A stretch of DNA of 64,000 bases, from positions 124,001 to 188,000 of the forward strand of contig NZ_CP018787.1 of NCBI RefSeq assembly GCF_002127965.1. The letters are read 5' to 3'. Below the pieces are notes generated by a model. It did no database searches. It saw only the letters and a list, made by a program, of their open reading frames with translations, and was not told the DNA's origin. Origin of the DNA: Oxalobacter formigenes. GTDB lineage: Bacteria > Pseudomonadota > Gammaproteobacteria > Burkholderiales > Burkholderiaceae_D. Within the stretch, counting starts at the first letter, position 1. Every line of letters starts with the position of its first letter. Made by a program: the position numbers and the translations under genes. Below, piece after piece: positions 17,631-27,829 of the stretch.

Positions 17631-18962
17631 ATGAATTTAACCCCGGATCAGATTGTCACTGAACTCGACAAACACGTCGTCGGTCAGTCAAAAGCAAAAC
17701 GTGCCGTTGCCATCGCCTTGCGTAATCGCTGGCGCCGTCAACAGGTCGCGGAACCATTGAGACACGAAATCACACCCAAAAACATCCTGATGATCGGACC
17801 TACCGGCGTCGGCAAAACCGAAATTGCCAGACGGCTCGCCCGTCTGGCTGAAGCCCCGTTCATCAAGATCGAGGCAACCAAATTCACCGAGGTCGGCTAC
17901 GTCGGACGTGACGTCGATACCATCATTCGTGATCTCGTCGATATCAGCATCAAACAGACCCGTGAAGCGGAAATGAAAAAAGTCCGCACCAAAGCCATCG
18001 ATGCGGCTGAAGACAGGGTACTGAATATCCTGATTCCGCCTCCACGTGACTTCGGCTTCAACTCGAACGAATCGAATGCTTCCTCTGGTGAAAACACAAG
18101 GCAGGTTTTCCGAAAAAAACTCCGTGAAGGCAGCCTTGACGACAAGGAAATCGAAATCGAGGTGGATGAATCCGGCCCGCATATGGAAATTATGGCGCCT
18201 CCCGGCATGGAAGAGATGACGGAACAGATCAAATCCATGTTTTCCGGTATGGGTAGCGGCAGGAAGAAAAGCAGGAAAGTCAAAGTACGCGACGCCATCA
18301 AACTGCTTATCGAAGAAGAAGCGGCCAAACTGGTCAATGAAGACGAACTGCGCCAGAAAGCCATCACGAATGCCGAACAAAACGGTATTGTCTTTCTGGA
18401 CGAAATCGACAAGATCGCGTCCCGTTCGGAAATCGGTGGCGCCGACGTATCGCGTGCCGGTGTTCAGCGTGACCTGCTTCCCCTGATTGAAGGGACGACG
18501 GTCAATACAAAATATGGCATGATCAAGACCGACCATATCCTGTTTATCGCTTCAGGAGCATTCCAGTTGTCAAAACCGTCCGACCTTATTCCGGAATTGC
18601 AGGGGCGTCTTCCAATCCGTGTCGAACTGGAATCCCTGTCGATTGAAGATTTTGAACAGATATTGACCAGCACGGAAGCCAGCCTGATCTCGCAATACAA
18701 GGCATTGCTGGCAACCGAAGGCATGCAACTGGAATTCGACAACGAAGCCATCAGACGACTTGCTGAAATTTCCCATACCGTCAACGAACGCACCGAGAAC
18801 ATCGGCGCACGCCGGCTTTATACGGTCATGGAACGCTTGCTTGAAGAAATTTCCTTCACAGCCGTCGATTACAATGGAACCCTTACGATAGACAAGGCCT
18901 ACGTCAATGAACGGCTGGAAGCCTTGTCCACCGACGAGGATCTTTCCAGATACGTACTTTAA
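17631..18962 (+). CDS. hslU: HslU (ClpY), ATPase subunit of HslUV
   Basis: 443 residues. AAA+ unfoldase. Walker A GPTGVGKT is at 56-63, the pore-loop region is [11 protein letters not shown] (about 84-94), the intermediate I domain spans about 105-235, and Walker [15 protein letters not shown] is followed by sensor and C-terminal domains ending LSRYVL, the tail that activates HslV. Intact and of family length. Transcribed with hslV and ended by the hairpin at 18977. Confidence 0.96.
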   Translation: MNLTPDQIVTELDKHVVGQSKAKRAVAIALRNRWRRQQVAEPLRHEITPKNILMIGPTGVGKTEIARRLARLAEAPFIKIEATKFTEVGYVGRDVDTIIRDLVDISIKQTREAEMKKVRTKAIDAAEDRVLNILIPPPRDFGFNSNESNASSGENTRQVFRKKLREGSLDDKEIEIEVDESGPHMEIMAPPGMEEMTEQIKSMFSGMGSGRKKSRKVKVRDAIKLLIEEEAAKLVNEDELRQKAITNAEQNGIVFLDEIDKIASRSEIGGADVSRAGVQRDLLPLIEGTTVNTKYGMIKTDHILFIASGAFQLSKPSDLIPELQGRLPIRVELESLSIEDFEQILTSTEASLISQYKALLATEGMQLEFDNEAIRRLAEISHTVNERTENIGARRLYTVMERLLEEISFTAVDYNGTLTIDKAYVNERLEALSTDEDLSRYVL

Positions 18963-18976
18963 GTCTGGCCAGCCAA

Positions 18977-19018
18977 TAAAAAGGGGGTGCTTCCTGCATG
19001 AAAGCCCCCCTTTTTTTA
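18977..19018. terminator. Bidirectional terminator between hslU and the nitroreductase gene
   Basis: A-run, GGGGG (about 18983-18987), short loop, CCCCCC (19005-19010) and a seven-T run between converging genes. The T-run reaches the stop codon of the minus-strand gene. Confidence 0.85.
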
Positions 19019-19675
19019 TTTTACCCAGACAATGACGTCTTCCGGAGCCTGCCGTGTTTTTTCAGCAGGGTCTTTCAAACGATAACCGAACGCCACCATA
19101 ACGCCCAATCCGAACTGGCCGTTATCGGTCAGGCCGTTTTTATCCAGCACTTCTTCAATCGCTGCCATATTGCCACCTTCGATGGCGCAGGAGTCGATTT
19201 TCAACAGGGCGGCTGTCGTCATCATATTGCCCAGTGCGATATAAGCCTGTTTGACAGCCCAGTCGAAAAGGGCTCTGGACGTCGCACTGATACCGTTTTC
19301 TTCCAGAAACTGGCGAAAACGTTCCCGTTTCATTTCAGCCGTTTCGGCAGGAAGATGCTGCACGTCTTTCATCATGTGCGTGATGAAAGGGGAATCGTGA
19401 CGCATGCCATCCTTGCGACATAAAATGGCAACGTAATGGCTGGCTGTCGGCAATTGCCCCTGCGCTCCCCACGTTACCGGCTTCAGTTCTTCCCTCAGTT
19501 CCCTGTTCTGTATCACGACGAAACGCCAGGGTTCAAAACCGAAAGAACTCGGTGAAAGCCTGCCGGATTCGAGAATGACATTGAAATCCTCTTCGCTGAT
19601 TTTTTTCGACTCATCGAATTTCTTGGTCGCATGACGGAATTTGAATGCATCGAGAATATCTTCACGGGTAACCAT
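19016..19675 (-). CDS. NfsB-like nitroreductase family flavoprotein
   Basis: 219 residues. FMN-dependent NAD(P)H oxidoreductase fold: N-terminal FKFRHATKKFDESKKISEEDF with the FMN-phosphate-binding RHATKKFD, SPSSFGFEPWRFVV (about 41-54) and C-terminal MVAFGYRLKDP. Such enzymes reduce nitroaromatics and quinones in vitro; the natural substrate is unknown. A clear ribosome binding site (GGAGG, 4 bases before ATG) fixes the start. Monocistronic between two terminators. Confidence 0.85.
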   Translation of the reverse strand: MVTREDILDAFKFRHATKKFDESKKISEEDFNVILESGRLSPSSFGFEPWRFVVIQNRELREELKPVTWGAQGQLPTASHYVAILCRKDGMRHDSPFITHMMKDVQHLPAETAEMKRERFRQFLEENGISATSRALFDWAVKQAYIALGNMMTTAALLKIDSCAIEGGNMAAIEEVLDKNGLTDNGQFGLGVMVAFGYRLKDPAEKTRQAPEDVIVWVK

Positions 19676-19752
19676 AACACCTCCGTATTATTTGAATTGA
19701 TTCGTCACCATAAAGCCTAAAAACCTGTCATTCGGTGACCTTTATCTGAAAC

Positions 19753-19784
19753 AAAAAAGCGCATCCGGAAAAGATGCGCTTTTT
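19753..19784. terminator. Terminator downstream of gap
   Basis: AAAAAAGCGCATC / GATGCGCTTTTT with a 6-base loop; works for minus-strand transcripts leaving gap and lies just upstream of the nitroreductase gene. Confidence 0.85.
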
Positions 19785-19812
19785 ATCAGTGCCAATCTAA
19801 CTGTTCGGCCCC

Positions 19813-20826
19813 TTATCTGGCATTCCACAGCGCTTGTGCCGTGTCCAGCATGCGGCAGGAGAAGCCCCATTCATTGTCGTACCATGACAGAACCTTGACC
19901 AGAGAACCGCCAATGACACGGGTCTGGGTCGAGTCGAAAATGCTGGAAGCCGGATTGTGATTGAAGTCCGTCGAAACCAGCGGTTCAGTATTGTATTCGA
20001 GAATACCTTTCAACTTGCCTTCGGAAGCGGCTTTCATGACCGTGTTCACTTCTTCAACACTGGTATTGCGGGACGCATTGAAGGTCAGATCGACGACAGA
20101 AACGTTAATGGTCGGAACCCGAACGGCAAAACCGTCCAGTTTGCCATTCAGCTCAGGCAGGACGAGACCCACAGCGGCTGCAGCGCCCGTTTTGGTCGGG
20201 ATGATGTTCAGGGCGGCGGCACGGGCACGTCTCGGATCGTTGTGATAAACGTCGGTCAGCACCTGATCGTTGGTGTAGGAGTGGATGGTCGTCATCAGGC
20301 CGTCAACGATGCCAAGGCCATCATTCAAGGCCATAGCAAGCGGTGCCAGACAGTTCGTCGTACAGGAAGCATTCGAAATGACCGTGTCGCTGGCTTTCAG
20401 AACGTTCTGGTTGACGCCGAAAACGACGGTTGCATCGACATCCTTGCCGCCCGGAGCGGAAATGATGACTTTTTTGGCACCTGCACGGATATGCGCGGAA
20501 GCGGCTTCCTTGGTGGTGAAAAAGCCGGTGCATTCCATGACGATGTCAATGTTCAGTTCTTTCCATGGAAGGTTTTCAGGATTACGGTCGCCCGTCACAC
20601 GAATGCGGTCACCATTGACGATCAGATAATCGCCATCAACAGACACTTCAGCCGGAAATTTGCCATGAGCGGTATCGTATTTGGTCAGGAGGGCGATAGT
20701 ATCGATATTGCCTGGATTGTTGATGGCAACAATTTCAATATCGTGATGCTTGCCGTATTCATAATGAGCGCGAAGAACGTTTCTGCCGATACGGCCATAA
20801 CCATTGATTGCCACACGGATAGTCAT
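19813..20826 (-). CDS. gap: Glyceraldehyde-3-phosphate dehydrogenase
   Basis: 337 residues. NAD-dependent GAPDH of glycolysis/gluconeogenesis. NAD-binding [10 protein letters not shown] (7-16), the catalytic Cys155 in [12 protein letters not shown], the His in [11 protein letters not shown] and the C-terminal [11 protein letters not shown] are present. AGGAG six bases before the ATG fixes the start. It follows tkt on the minus strand with 74 bp between, a common pairing in betaproteobacteria. Confidence 0.97.
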   Translation of the reverse strand: MTIRVAINGYGRIGRNVLRAHYEYGKHHDIEIVAINNPGNIDTIALLTKYDTAHGKFPAEVSVDGDYLIVNGDRIRVTGDRNPENLPWKELNIDIVMECTGFFTTKEAASAHIRAGAKKVIISAPGGKDVDATVVFGVNQNVLKASDTVISNASCTTNCLAPLAMALNDGLGIVDGLMTTIHSYTNDQVLTDVYHNDPRRARAAALNIIPTKTGAAAAVGLVLPELNGKLDGFAVRVPTINVSVVDLTFNASRNTSVEEVNTVMKAASEGKLKGILEYNTEPLVSTDFNHNPASSIFDSTQTRVIGGSLVKVLSWYDNEWGFSCRMLDTAQALWNAR

Positions 20827-20900
20827 AAATTAGCTCCTGAGATAGTGTTAAATCTGTTAATCCGCATGCGAGTGTAGCACTCGCATGCCATAAATTCAGC

Positions 20901-22898
20901 TTATTTGCTCAAAACGGATTCGACTTTGGAAACGACGTTTTCCACGGTGAAACCGAAATGTTTGAAGAGTGTTCCTGCCGGTGCGGATTCACCGAATGTC
21001 GTCATGCCGACAACGTCGCCATCCAATCCGACATATTTGCGCCAGTAATCCGAAGCAGCCGCCTCAATGGCGACTCTCGGCAATTCTCTCGGCAAAACGC
21101 TGTTTCTGTACAGCGCGTCCTGCTTGTCGAAAATATCGGAAGACGGCATGGAAACGACCCGTGCAGGAATGTTTTTCTTCGCCAGTTCATCGGCCGATTT
21201 CATTGCCAGCTCGACTTCCGAACCGGTCGCGATCAGAATCACTTTGGCGTCCGGTGCGTCTCTCAATACATAGCCACCCTTGCTGATATTGCCGATCTGT
21301 TCTTCGGTTCTTTCAAAATAAGGCAGGTTCTGGCGCGACAGGATCAGTACACTAGGTGTTTTCCGTTTCTTCACGGCATTGCCCCACGCGACGGCCGTTT
21401 CAACGGTATCGCATGGACGCCAGTTTTCCAGACCCGGGATGAGCCGCAGGCTGGCCGTCTGTTCGATTGGCTGATGGGTCGGGCCGTCTTCGCCGACACC
21501 GATGGAATCATGTGTGAACACGTAAATCGTGCCGATCTGCATCAGGGACGACATTCTGATCGCATTACGGCAATAGTCGGAAAAAGTCAGGAACGTCCCG
21601 CCGAACGGGATGAAACCGCCATGCAAAACGATACCGTTCATGATTGCGGACATGCCGAATTCACGGACACCATAATTGATGTAGTTGCCTTCCTTGCCTT
21701 CACGGACAGGAACACATCCTTTCCAGTTCGTCAGATTCGAACCGGTCAGATCGGCCGAACCGCCGAGGAACTCCGGCAATGCCGGTGCCAGTGCATCGAT
21801 GGCGTTCTGGCTGGCCTTGCGGGTGGCAATCGTTTCTTTTTTGGCATTGCAATCGGCAATGTAATTGCGAACGACTTCATCGAAATCGGCTGGCAACTGG
21901 CCGGAAATGCGGCGCACCAGTTCGCTGGCTTCTTTCGGATATTTTTCGCTGTATTTGGCAAACAGATCATTCCATGCGGATTCCAGTGCATTTCCACTCT
22001 TGCGGGCATCCCATGCGGTATAAACGTCTTCCGGAATGTCAAATGGAGGATAATCCCAGCCGATTGCCTTGCGGGTAGCCGCGATTTCCTCGTCTCCCAG
22101 AGGCGAGCCATGTGCCTTGTTCAGTCCGGCCTTGTTCGGGGAACCTTTGCCGATCACGGTCTTGCAGCAAATCAGTGTCGGTTTGTCGGATTTCTGTGCA
22201 GCAACGATCGCTGCGTCAACGGCATTCACGTCATGACCGTCCACATCGCGGATAACGTGCCAGCCATAAGCTTCGAAACGTTCCGGCGTATTGTCGGTAA
22301 ACCAGCCTTTGACATCGCCATCGATGGAAATGCTGTTGTCGTCGTAAAGGGCAATCAGTTTGTTCAGCTTCCACGTACCGGCCAGAGAACAGGATTCATG
22401 GGAAACGCCTTCCATCAGGCAACCGTCGCCGAGGAAAACGTAGGTGTAGTGATCGACGATATCGAAACCGGGCTTGTTGAATTCTTCAGCCAGCAGCTTT
22501 TCAGCCAGTGCCATGCCGACACCGTTCGAAATACCCTGTCCAAGAGGACCGGTTGTGGTATCGATACCCGGGGTCAGGTGGACTTCAGGATGTCCCGGTG
22601 TTTTTGATCCGAATTGACGGAAGTTTTTGATATCTTCCATCGTGAGGTCGTATCCTGTCAGATGCAGCAAAGCGTACTGGAGCATCGAACCGTGGCCATT
22701 GGACAGGATGAAACGATCACGGTTGAACCAGTTCGGATTGGCCGGATTGTGACGGTAGTGTCCCGACCACAACGCAACGGCTATATCCGCCATGCCCATC
22801 GGCATGCCGGGGTGTCCTGAATTCGCTTTTTGAACTGCATCCATCGCCAGTGCGCGGATAGCGCTGGCCATTTTGGTAACAGGTAATGTAGTGTTCAT
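20901..22898 (-). CDS. tkt: Transketolase
   Basis: 665 residues from ATG 22898; a TTG three codons earlier is the alternative. Thiamine-diphosphate enzyme moving two-carbon units in the pentose phosphate pathway. GHPGMPMG (near 30-37), the ThDP/metal motif [24 protein letters not shown] and the C-terminal transketolase domain are all complete. Upstream of gap in the same direction and probably partly co-transcribed. The ribosome binding site is weak, so the exact start is the least certain part. Confidence 0.95.
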   Translation of the reverse strand: MNTTLPVTKMASAIRALAMDAVQKANSGHPGMPMGMADIAVALWSGHYRHNPANPNWFNRDRFILSNGHGSMLQYALLHLTGYDLTMEDIKNFRQFGSKTPGHPEVHLTPGIDTTTGPLGQGISNGVGMALAEKLLAEEFNKPGFDIVDHYTYVFLGDGCLMEGVSHESCSLAGTWKLNKLIALYDDNSISIDGDVKGWFTDNTPERFEAYGWHVIRDVDGHDVNAVDAAIVAAQKSDKPTLICCKTVIGKGSPNKAGLNKAHGSPLGDEEIAATRKAIGWDYPPFDIPEDVYTAWDARKSGNALESAWNDLFAKYSEKYPKEASELVRRISGQLPADFDEVVRNYIADCNAKKETIATRKASQNAIDALAPALPEFLGGSADLTGSNLTNWKGCVPVREGKEGNYINYGVREFGMSAIMNGIVLHGGFIPFGGTFLTFSDYCRNAIRMSSLMQIGTIYVFTHDSIGVGEDGPTHQPIEQTASLRLIPGLENWRPCDTVETAVAWGNAVKKRKTPSVLILSRQNLPYFERTEEQIGNISKGGYVLRDAPDAKVILIATGSEVELAMKSADELAKKNIPARVVSMPSSDIFDKQDALYRNSVLPRELPRVAIEAAASDYWRKYVGLDGDVVGMTTFGESAPAGTLFKHFGFTVENVVSKVESVLSK

Positions 22899-23022
22899 AT
22901 CTGCCAAATAAATGAAAGATTAAAGGCATAATGGATGAATCATTATGCCAACCGGGCTTTTCCCTGTATTCTATCAGAGACTAATCCCCAGATTAAAATC
23001 AATCTATCCGCCCTGATTTGAC

Positions 23023-23751
23023 ATGACCCGTCTTTTTTGCGATTTTCCACTTGTTGTCGGTACAAATATTGATCTCCCCAAAGAGACATCCAGACATATT
23101 CAGGTTCTGCGCCTGACTGAAGGAAACGAAATCGTTCTTTTCAATGGAGAAGGGGGCGAATATTCAGCACGAATTATTTCACTTGACCGCACAAAGACAA
23201 ACGTCAAAATCCTTTCCCGCCATGATCGGGAAGTGGAATTGCCATATGACATCACACTCGCACAAGCCCTTCCTGAAGCAGGAAAAATGGACTGGATCAT
23301 CGAAAAAGCTGTCGAGCTGGGCGCGGCGGGAATCCAGCCGTTGGCGGCACAGCGTTCGGTCGTTCGCTTAAATGCCGATCGCGCTGAAAAAAGACTGGCC
23401 AGATGGCAGACCATCGTTACGGCCGCTTCAGAGCAGTGTGGCAGAAACACACTTATGGAAATAAGCGAACCAGTCGCTTTCAATACTTTTATCGACAATT
23501 CCGGAGGATGTCTCAGGGTCATGTTCACGCCACGCGCCACCGAAACCCTTTCAGGCTGGGCGAGGAAACAGGCACCTCAAGCCATTACCATCATGATCGG
23601 CCCTGAAGGAGGATTCTCTCCCGAAGAAGAGGAACTTGCCATTCAAAACGGAGTCATTCCCTTGTCTATGGGGTCCAGAATACTACGAACGGAAACGGCA
23701 GGAATGGCAGCTATTTCAGCCATCAATGCCATCTGGGACAACGGAAACTGA
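23023..23751 (+). CDS. rsmE: RsmE, 16S rRNA m3U1498 methyltransferase
   Basis: 242 residues. SPOUT-class methyltransferase acting on U1498 of 16S rRNA. N-terminal PUA-like RNA-binding part with SRHIQVLRL near residues 23-31, then the knotted C-terminal domain with MDWIIEKAVELGAAGIQPL, MIGPEGGFSPEEEELA and LGSRILRTETA-like MGSRILRTETAGMAA. Divergent from tkt across 124 bp. A sugar acetyltransferase gene follows 21 bp downstream. Confidence 0.93.
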   Translation: MTRLFCDFPLVVGTNIDLPKETSRHIQVLRLTEGNEIVLFNGEGGEYSARIISLDRTKTNVKILSRHDREVELPYDITLAQALPEAGKMDWIIEKAVELGAAGIQPLAAQRSVVRLNADRAEKRLARWQTIVTAASEQCGRNTLMEISEPVAFNTFIDNSGGCLRVMFTPRATETLSGWARKQAPQAITIMIGPEGGFSPEEEELAIQNGVIPLSMGSRILRTETAGMAAISAINAIWDNGN

Positions 23752-23772
23752 TTCCTTCGGAAAGGAAAGATC

Positions 23773-24336
23773 ATGTCGGTAAAAAGTGAAAAAGACAAAA
23801 TGCTGGCAGGAGAACTCTACTATTCCAACGATCCCGTTCTGGTCAGAGAACGAGACGCTGCTTTTGCCCAGTCCAGACGCTACAATTCTCTGGGAGTGTC
23901 GCAAAAAGAGGAAAAACTGGATATTCTGAAAGCGCTTTTTGGAAGCTGTCCTGACGATCTGGAACTCGTGCCGGCCTTTCATTGCGACTACGGCTACAAC
24001 ATCTATCTCGGACATCATTTTTACGCCAACACCAATTGCGTGTTTCTTGATTGCGCCGAAATCAGGATCGGCAATTATGTATTTCTGGGCCCGAACGTCC
24101 AGCTTTACGCGGCAACCCACCCTCTCGATCCGGAATGTCGCCGTCAGGGAATCGAATCGGCACATCCCATTACCATAGGCGACGATGTCTGGATAGGCGG
24201 CAATACTGTCATCAATGCTGGCGTAACCATCGGTCCCGGCACGACCATCGGTTCCGGCAGCGTCGTCACGAAAGATATCCCGCCCAACGTTCTGGCTGCC
24301 GGGAACCCTTGCCGGGTCATACGGCAACTGAAGTGA
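23773..24336 (+). CDS. Maltose/galactoside O-acetyltransferase family protein
   Basis: 187 residues. An N-terminal Maa/NodL helical region (MLAGELYYSNDPVLVRERD) is followed by a left-handed beta-helix of hexapeptide repeats (IGNYVFLGPNVQLY, IGDDVWIGGNTVINAGVTIG, IGSGSVVTKDIPPNVLAAG). The catalytic His is in AATHPLD. CoA-dependent acetylation of a sugar is expected; the acceptor is unknown. A strong GGAAAGGA site precedes the ATG. It is convergent with prfC. Confidence 0.88.
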   Translation: MSVKSEKDKMLAGELYYSNDPVLVRERDAAFAQSRRYNSLGVSQKEEKLDILKALFGSCPDDLELVPAFHCDYGYNIYLGHHFYANTNCVFLDCAEIRIGNYVFLGPNVQLYAATHPLDPECRRQGIESAHPITIGDDVWIGGNTVINAGVTIGPGTTIGSGSVVTKDIPPNVLAAGNPCRVIRQLK

Positions 24337-24350
24337 AGCGGGTCACCATC

Positions 24351-26033
24351 CTAACCGGCGTCGTTCAACGAAGCCGAATGTTCGCGGGTGGCATGGAACC
24401 TGACTTTCGGCCAGCGTTCTTCGGTCAGCCTGAGATTCACGCCTGAGGTTGCCAGATAAGTCATATTGCCTGCAGCATCGTAGGCGACATTGTGCGCCAA
24501 TGACCGTTCAAAATCGGACAGCATCTTTTTGTCTTCGCAGGAAACCCAGCGGGCACTCGTCGTACTCGTGCTTTCGAAAACCGCATCCACCCCGTATTCA
24601 TTCATCAAACGGCTGGCAACGACTTCGAACTGCAGCACACCGACGGCTCCCAGAATCAGGTCGCTGCCCATAACAGGTTTGAAAACCTGAACGGCACCTT
24701 CTTCACCCAGCTGCTGCAAGCCCTTGTGCAATTGCTTGACCTTCAGTGGGTTGCGAATCCGGACACTGCGGAAAATTTCAGGGGCGAAGAAAGGAATGCC
24801 CGTGAATTGCAGGACTTCGCCTTCCGAAAAGCTGTCGCCGATCTGCATATTGCCGTGATTGGGCAAACCGATGATATCGCCTGCATACGCTTCTTCGACC
24901 TGTTCACGCGAAGATGCCATAAAAGTAACCACACTCGACACCTTGATATCCCGATTCAATCTCAGATGTTTCAGGCGCATTCCGCGCTCGAAACGGCCTG
25001 AAGTCACCCTCATGAAAGCGATACGATCCCGGTGGGCAGGGTCCATGTTGGCCTGAATCTTGAAAACGAAACCGGAAAAAGGCGTTTCCGTCGGTTCGAC
25101 TTTTCGCTGGATCGCTTCCCGTCCCAGAGGTGGGCGCGCCCAGTCGAGCAAGGCGTTCAATACTTCACGGACACCGAAATTATTGATGGCCGAGCCGAAG
25201 AATACCGGAGTCAGTGTCCCGGCAAGGAATTCTTCCAGCACAAACGGATTGGATGCCCCCTTGACCAGCTCGACTTCCATTTGCAACTGTTCCATTTCCA
25301 TCGGAAACATTTCCATCAGGCGTGGATTGTCGATACCCTTGATAACCTCGAAAGTCTGGTCTGCCTTTTCATTGCCCGGCGCAAACAGCATGATTTCATC
25401 GTTCAGCAAATGATAGACACCCCGGAAATTCTTGCCCATACCAATTGGCCAGGTTACCGGTGTCGAACGGATATTCAGCACCGTTTCCAGTTCGTCGAGC
25501 AATTCAAGCGGGTCGCGCGCTTCACGATCAAGTTTGTTCATGAACGTGATGATCGGCGTATTGCGCATCCGGCAGACTTCAAGCAACTTGATCGTCTGCG
25601 CTTCCACACCATGCCCGGCATCGATTACCATCAGCGCCGTATCGACCGCCGTCAGAACGCGATAGGTATCTTCTGAAAAATCCTGATGGCCCGGCGTATC
25701 CAGCAAATTGACGATATGGTCGCGATACTCGAACTGCATCACCGAACTGGCGACCGAAATGCCACGCTGCTTTTCGATCTCCATCCAGTCAGACGTTGCA
25801 TGCCGTGCACTTTTGCGTGCCTTGACCGTACCCGCCATCTGGATTGCGCCAGAAAACAGCAACAGCTTCTCTGTCAGTGTCGTCTTTCCTGCGTCAGGAT
25901 GGGAAATAATACCGAAAGTGCGGCGGCGGGCGACTTCGCGGGCGATTTTCCTGGATAAATTGTCTCTGGATTCAGAAGTTGAAGCGACTTCATCGACAAC
26001 TCCCGGATTTTCCGGATCGGAAGGAACAGTCAT
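24351..26033 (-). CDS. prfC: PrfC, peptide chain release factor 3
   Basis: 560 residues. GTPase that removes RF1/RF2 from the ribosome after termination. G1 motif [14 protein letters not shown]2/switch I near [13 protein letters not shown]3 DTPGHQDF and G4 NKLDRE are present, and the C-terminal domain is complete. It is about 30 residues longer at the N terminus than E. coli RF3 (an acidic, Ser/Pro-rich [18 protein letters not shown] leader), unless a later start is used; the next in-frame Met is well inside the G domain. The tmRNA gene lies upstream on the other strand. Confidence 0.94.
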   Translation of the reverse strand: MTVPSDPENPGVVDEVASTSESRDNLSRKIAREVARRRTFGIISHPDAGKTTLTEKLLLFSGAIQMAGTVKARKSARHATSDWMEIEKQRGISVASSVMQFEYRDHIVNLLDTPGHQDFSEDTYRVLTAVDTALMVIDAGHGVEAQTIKLLEVCRMRNTPIITFMNKLDREARDPLELLDELETVLNIRSTPVTWPIGMGKNFRGVYHLLNDEIMLFAPGNEKADQTFEVIKGIDNPRLMEMFPMEMEQLQMEVELVKGASNPFVLEEFLAGTLTPVFFGSAINNFGVREVLNALLDWARPPLGREAIQRKVEPTETPFSGFVFKIQANMDPAHRDRIAFMRVTSGRFERGMRLKHLRLNRDIKVSSVVTFMASSREQVEEAYAGDIIGLPNHGNMQIGDSFSEGEVLQFTGIPFFAPEIFRSVRIRNPLKVKQLHKGLQQLGEEGAVQVFKPVMGSDLILGAVGVLQFEVVASRLMNEYGVDAVFESTSTTSARWVSCEDKKMLSDFERSLAHNVAYDAAGNMTYLATSGVNLRLTEERWPKVRFHATREHSASLNDAG

Positions 26034-26126
26034 GGTGCCTTAAAGATTTACGTGAGCTAAATTTGACAAGTTTAGCGTTTCTTCAAAAGAAAGTGAATTC
26101 AATCAGTTAAAACGCGCGATAAAATG

Positions 26127-26132
26127 TATAAT
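26127..26132 (+). promoter_or_regulatory. -10 box upstream of tmRNA
   Basis: TATAAT 57 bases before the tmRNA 5' end, in an AT-rich stretch between divergent prfC and ssrA. No convincing -35 hexamer is visible. Confidence 0.4.
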
Positions 26133-26188
26133 AATAAATTGCTTCAGACTTTTCTGTAACGAAAAGCCAATACTCTTCATCAGGACAT

Positions 26189-26548
26189 GGGGGCGACTTG
26201 GATTCGACAGGGGTTGCAAAGCAGAACAGGGCATATCGAGGGCTGGTGACCTCGTAAATCCATCCAGAAAAAAAGTAAACGCTAACGATAATAGTTACGC
26301 ATTAGCCGCTTAATCCCGGCTATCCCTACACTGTTTCTTTCCTGGGGCAGGCCGCAAGGCACGTAGGGTCATATACAGGAAATCGCTTCGGGTCGGGTTA
26401 CTTGGCCAGAAGTTAAATAATAGGTAACTCGTCTGATTGCAGCGTGCGTGTCCGCGTCAGTCAGATCAAATCAAATGGCAACGCTAAATATGTAGAACTG
26501 TCTGTAGAGGACTTCTGGACGCGGGTTCGAAACCCGCCGCCTCCACCA
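26189..26548 (+). ncRNA. ssrA: tmRNA (SsrA)
   Basis: About 360 bases. The 5' end GGGGGCG pairs with CGCCTCC before the terminal ACCA, the T arm GCGGG/CCCGC with TTCGAAA loop is present, and the 5' GACTTGGATTCGACAGGGG is the tmRNA signature. The tag frame GCT AAC GAT ... GCC GCT TAA (26281-26313) encodes ANDNSYALAA; with the charged alanine the degradation tag is AANDNSYALAA. Rescues ribosomes stalled on broken mRNA together with SmpB (not in this window). Confidence 0.97.
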
Positions 26549-26561
26549 TTCAATTTTCCGT

Positions 26562-26738
26562 TCACCGTCTCTTCGCGCTTCGGCGATGTGACTGTACATG
26601 AGTGCCGTTTTTCTTGTTATATGATTTAACGTAAACTGTTTTCGAACGTTTTGTTACGGATTTCCCCCGTGGACTCTTTGCTGCATAGGCAGGCAAAATA
26701 AACGACAGAGATAACAGAACAATCAATATGCGTTTCAT
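26562..26738 (-). CDS. Small secreted basic protein (58 aa)
   Basis: 58 residues. The start ATG follows a strong AAGGAAACAAG ribosome binding site. A clear signal peptide, MKRILIVLLSLSFILPAYA, is cut before AKSPRGKS. The mature 39-residue part is highly basic (Lys/Arg-rich) and contains KTVYVKSYNKKNGTHVQSHR, resembling the short V+GY-+KDGT-V--H-R--P motif found in many small proteobacterial exported proteins of unknown role. It ends 14 bases from the tmRNA 3' end on the opposite strand. Function unknown; a real gene is supported by the ribosome binding site, signal peptide and motif together. Confidence 0.72.
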   Translation of the reverse strand: MKRILIVLLSLSFILPAYAAKSPRGKSVTKRSKTVYVKSYNKKNGTHVQSHRRSAKRR

Positions 26739-27101
26739 CTTGTTTCCTTATGATTAACAAAATTGTTTTGTTTCCTATGATAAATTTATGTCACATAGAA
26801 TTCATTTTTCAAACTTGCCAGAGGATGTCTGTCACAAACTCCATTGAACATTTATGTGGATTTATTTTCTCCTGAATCCGGTTGAGTGTTTCGCCAACAT
26901 GATACGACATTCACTTATATTGCATAATTTTCAACAGTTTTCTACCGATTCTTCTTAAAAACTGATGCACATTTCTGTGACATTGCAAATATTGCCCGCC
27001 AGAAAACATATTTAAAAACAATCACTTCCTGTTTTAATCCATATCAAGAATATTCCAAATCCGGATATCGAATATTTTGTATCAGGTTATAGGATACGGA
27101 T
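26739..27101. other. AT-rich intergenic region with repeats before the XRE gene
   Basis: 363 bp without a supportable gene. It is clearly richer in A and T than its surroundings and must hold the promoters of the small secreted protein (leftward) and the XRE gene (rightward). The last 60 bp contain palindromes GAATATTC (27048-27055), ATCCGGAT (27059-27066) and GTATC-N9-GATAC (27079-27097); the last covers the likely XRE ribosome binding site. Confidence 0.6.
27079..27097. promoter_or_regulatory. Possible autoregulatory operator of the XRE gene
   Basis: Inverted repeat GTATC-9 bases-GATAC ending four bases before the XRE start codon, so a bound repressor would block translation initiation or early elongation. 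Assignment rests only on symmetry and position. Confidence 0.3.
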
Positions 27102-27374
27102 ATGGCACATCCGATACACTCATATCCATACAATCTGCTGGCCGAGCTTTTGATAGCGCGGCGGCAGGAACTCGGTCTCCTGCAAACAGAAGTGGCCGAA
27201 CGTCTCAACAAGCCCCAATCTTTCGTTTCCAAATATGAAAATGTCGGAAGACGTCTGGATGTCATCGAACTGATCGCGGTTCTGAAAGCGCTTGACATGA
27301 CTCCTTATGAATTTTTCGACCTTTTTTTATCCAAAATCGATAAAAAAAAGTTGCCTTCAGATTTTCTTATCTGA
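27102..27374 (+). CDS. XRE-family helix-turn-helix regulator
   Basis: 90 residues, essentially a single HTH_XRE domain: LLAELLIARRQELGLLQTEV (helices 1-2), AERLNKPQSFVSKYENVGRR (turn and recognition helix) and LDVIELIAVLKALDMTPYEF (helices 4-5). No second domain, so it is a Cro/C1-like DNA-binding protein of unknown target. It sits in an AT-rich region next to ssrA, a frequent integration site, and may be a leftover of a mobile element. The 164 bp after it show no gene. Confidence 0.85.
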   Translation: MAHPIHSYPYNLLAELLIARRQELGLLQTEVAERLNKPQSFVSKYENVGRRLDVIELIAVLKALDMTPYEFFDLFLSKIDKKKLPSDFLI

Positions 27375-27538
27375 ATCTGCCGTCGGAATATCAGGACATT
27401 TCCGAGAAATATCAAACCCGGCAATGGATTCTTTGTTTCCTGTCCCCATAAGCTGCGCCTGTGCAACAATCTTTTCCATTATCATGGTATTGTTATTCCT
27501 GTTCAGTTCTTTTAGTCATTTAAAGGGTTCATCATTCT

Positions 27539-27793
27539 ATGGAAATTGCTAAAATTCGTACTCTTGTTTCGCGTTCTGGAGAAATTCAGGGTGTTTTCGT
27601 TGTCGATCTGGTTTATATCGATGGTGTTCCCTATGCTGTTTTCGAATGGGAAAACAAGGAAGACGCGGAACCGACACCTTTATACAAAGTCCGCCTTGAT
27701 CCACGTGGTCTGATGCAGTTGCCTCCGGGAGGATCGAATGGGGAAACCTATCAGTATCGTGTTTCTGTCGAAGACCCAAGACCTTTTTCCTGA
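27539..27793 (+). CDS. Hypothetical protein (84 aa)
   Basis: 84 residues; not recognised. Soluble, no signal peptide. The sequence suggests a small beta-rich fold (GVFVVDLVYIDGVPYAVFEW, then PLYKVRLDPRGLMQLP). AAAGGG lies about 14 bases before the ATG. It is followed 36 bp later by the Sel1 protein gene in the same direction, and its codon use resembles that gene, so the two may form an operon. Confidence 0.55.
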   Translation: MEIAKIRTLVSRSGEIQGVFVVDLVYIDGVPYAVFEWENKEDAEPTPLYKVRLDPRGLMQLPPGGSNGETYQYRVSVEDPRPFS

Positions 27794-27829
27794 TCTGTAT
27801 AAACCTTAACGCTTTGGCACTGGTGAATT

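Noticed and set aside
20958-22607. A 549-codon open frame antisense to tkt, and others of 245-340 codons antisense to ilvA, prs and gap
   Set aside because: They mirror the codon pattern of strongly coding genes on the other strand, contain no recognisable domain and lack ribosome binding sites; the sense genes have complete catalytic motifs.
26444-26629. A plus-strand open frame inside and after the tmRNA 3' end
   Set aside because: Most of it is structured tmRNA sequence and the remainder is antisense to the small secreted protein gene.
27375-27538. A frameshifted continuation of the XRE protein
   Set aside because: Reading on in the other frames gives no helix-turn-helix or other recognisable extension, and the 90-residue protein already has a complete domain.
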